Assembly: GCA_902592965.1 (NCBI GenBank)
Contig: CACJGL010000005.1
Span: 1 to 64,000, forward strand
Direction of reading: 5' to 3'
Length of the DNA stretch: 64,000 nucleotides
From: an uncultured Pelagibacteraceae bacterium
GTDB taxonomy: Bacteria; Pseudomonadota; Alphaproteobacteria; Pelagibacterales; Pelagibacteraceae
Both the position numbers and the translations under genes were made by a program. Below the pieces are notes generated by a model. The model was not told where the DNA came from, ran no database searches, and was given only the letters and a program-made list of their open reading frames with translations. Shown here piece by piece: positions 63,626-64,000 of the stretch (position 1 is the first letter of the stretch; each line of letters opens with the position of its first letter).

Positions 63626-64000
63626 ATGGCAAAAAGAGATTATTACGAAGTTTTAGGCGTAAATAAGAGCGCTTCTGCAGATCAAATAAAATCAGCTTAC
63701 AGAAAGCTCGCAGTTAAATATCATCCAGATAAAAATAAAGGTGATAAAGGTGCTGAAGAAAAATTTAAAGAAGCATCAGAAGCTTACCACGTACTATCTA
63801 ATTCTGAAAGAAAGCAAAACTACGATAATTTTGGTCATGCTGCTTTTGAGAATGGAGGAGGTGGAAGAGGAGGATTTGGAAATTTCGATTTTTCAAATCA
63901 TTTTTCAGATATTTTTGAAGACTTTTTTGGAGAAGGTTTTGGAGGAGGACGTAGGTCAAGAAGATCAAATAATAGAGGCTCAGACTTAAGGTATGATTTA
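63626..64000 (+). CDS. dnaJ: Chaperone DnaJ, C-terminus beyond window
   Basis: ATG 63626, [58 protein letters not shown], then Gly/Phe-rich region; open to window end. Confidence 0.97.
   Translation, partial: MAKRDYYEVLGVNKSASADQIKSAYRKLAVKYHPDKNKGDKGAEEKFKEASEAYHVLSNSERKQNYDNFGHAAFENGGGGRGGFGNFDFSNHFSDIFEDFFGEGFGGGRRSRRSNNRGSDLRYDL

Noticed and set aside
63741-63989. 82-aa plus-strand ORF
   Set aside because: Wrong frame over dnaJ; dnaJ itself is open from 63626 to the window end.

Overview
The window reads as a contiguous, AT-rich, densely packed alphaproteobacterial chromosome segment. Protein content, gene order and extreme compaction suggest SAR11/Pelagibacterales; this is inferred from memory, with no search run. 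It is mostly core genome: a TAXI-TRAP transporter, a SUV3-like helicase/TerB/ferredoxin/CarD block, argH-lysA, dnaN-dnaA-rpsT-mutM-ubiE-ubiB-coaBC-dut, a katG/Irr/fabABI block, pnp-rpsO-rbfA-infB-nusA, metK-lnt-ybeY-phoH-miaB-fur-tsaB, trpS-murJ, maeB, and rdgB-grpE-dnaK-dnaJ. I found no phage, transposon, CRISPR or obvious defence system. The signals most worth a second look are: (1) three +1 poly(A) frameshifts within about 2.6 kb, two in rsmI and one in grpE; (2) an untracked 27-aa Lys/Arg/Ala peptide gene convergent with a CarD that has a long lysine-rich N-terminal tail; (3) near-consensus Irr (ICE-like) boxes at katG and irr, plus a repeated AT motif and a Fur-like box ahead of an untracked 59-aa, 8-cysteine protein; (4) intrinsic terminators placed directly in front of nusA and of the TRAP permease gene; (5) a fadD-like gene starting 8 nt after a tRNA-Leu 3' end; (6) a very short TsaB whose 5' end overlaps a divergent gene; (7) a 38-aa LptM-like lipoprotein between argH and lysA. 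Several core neighbours expected by alphaproteobacterial synteny (rimP, truB, rimI, yraN, an S4 protein) are absent from their usual positions.
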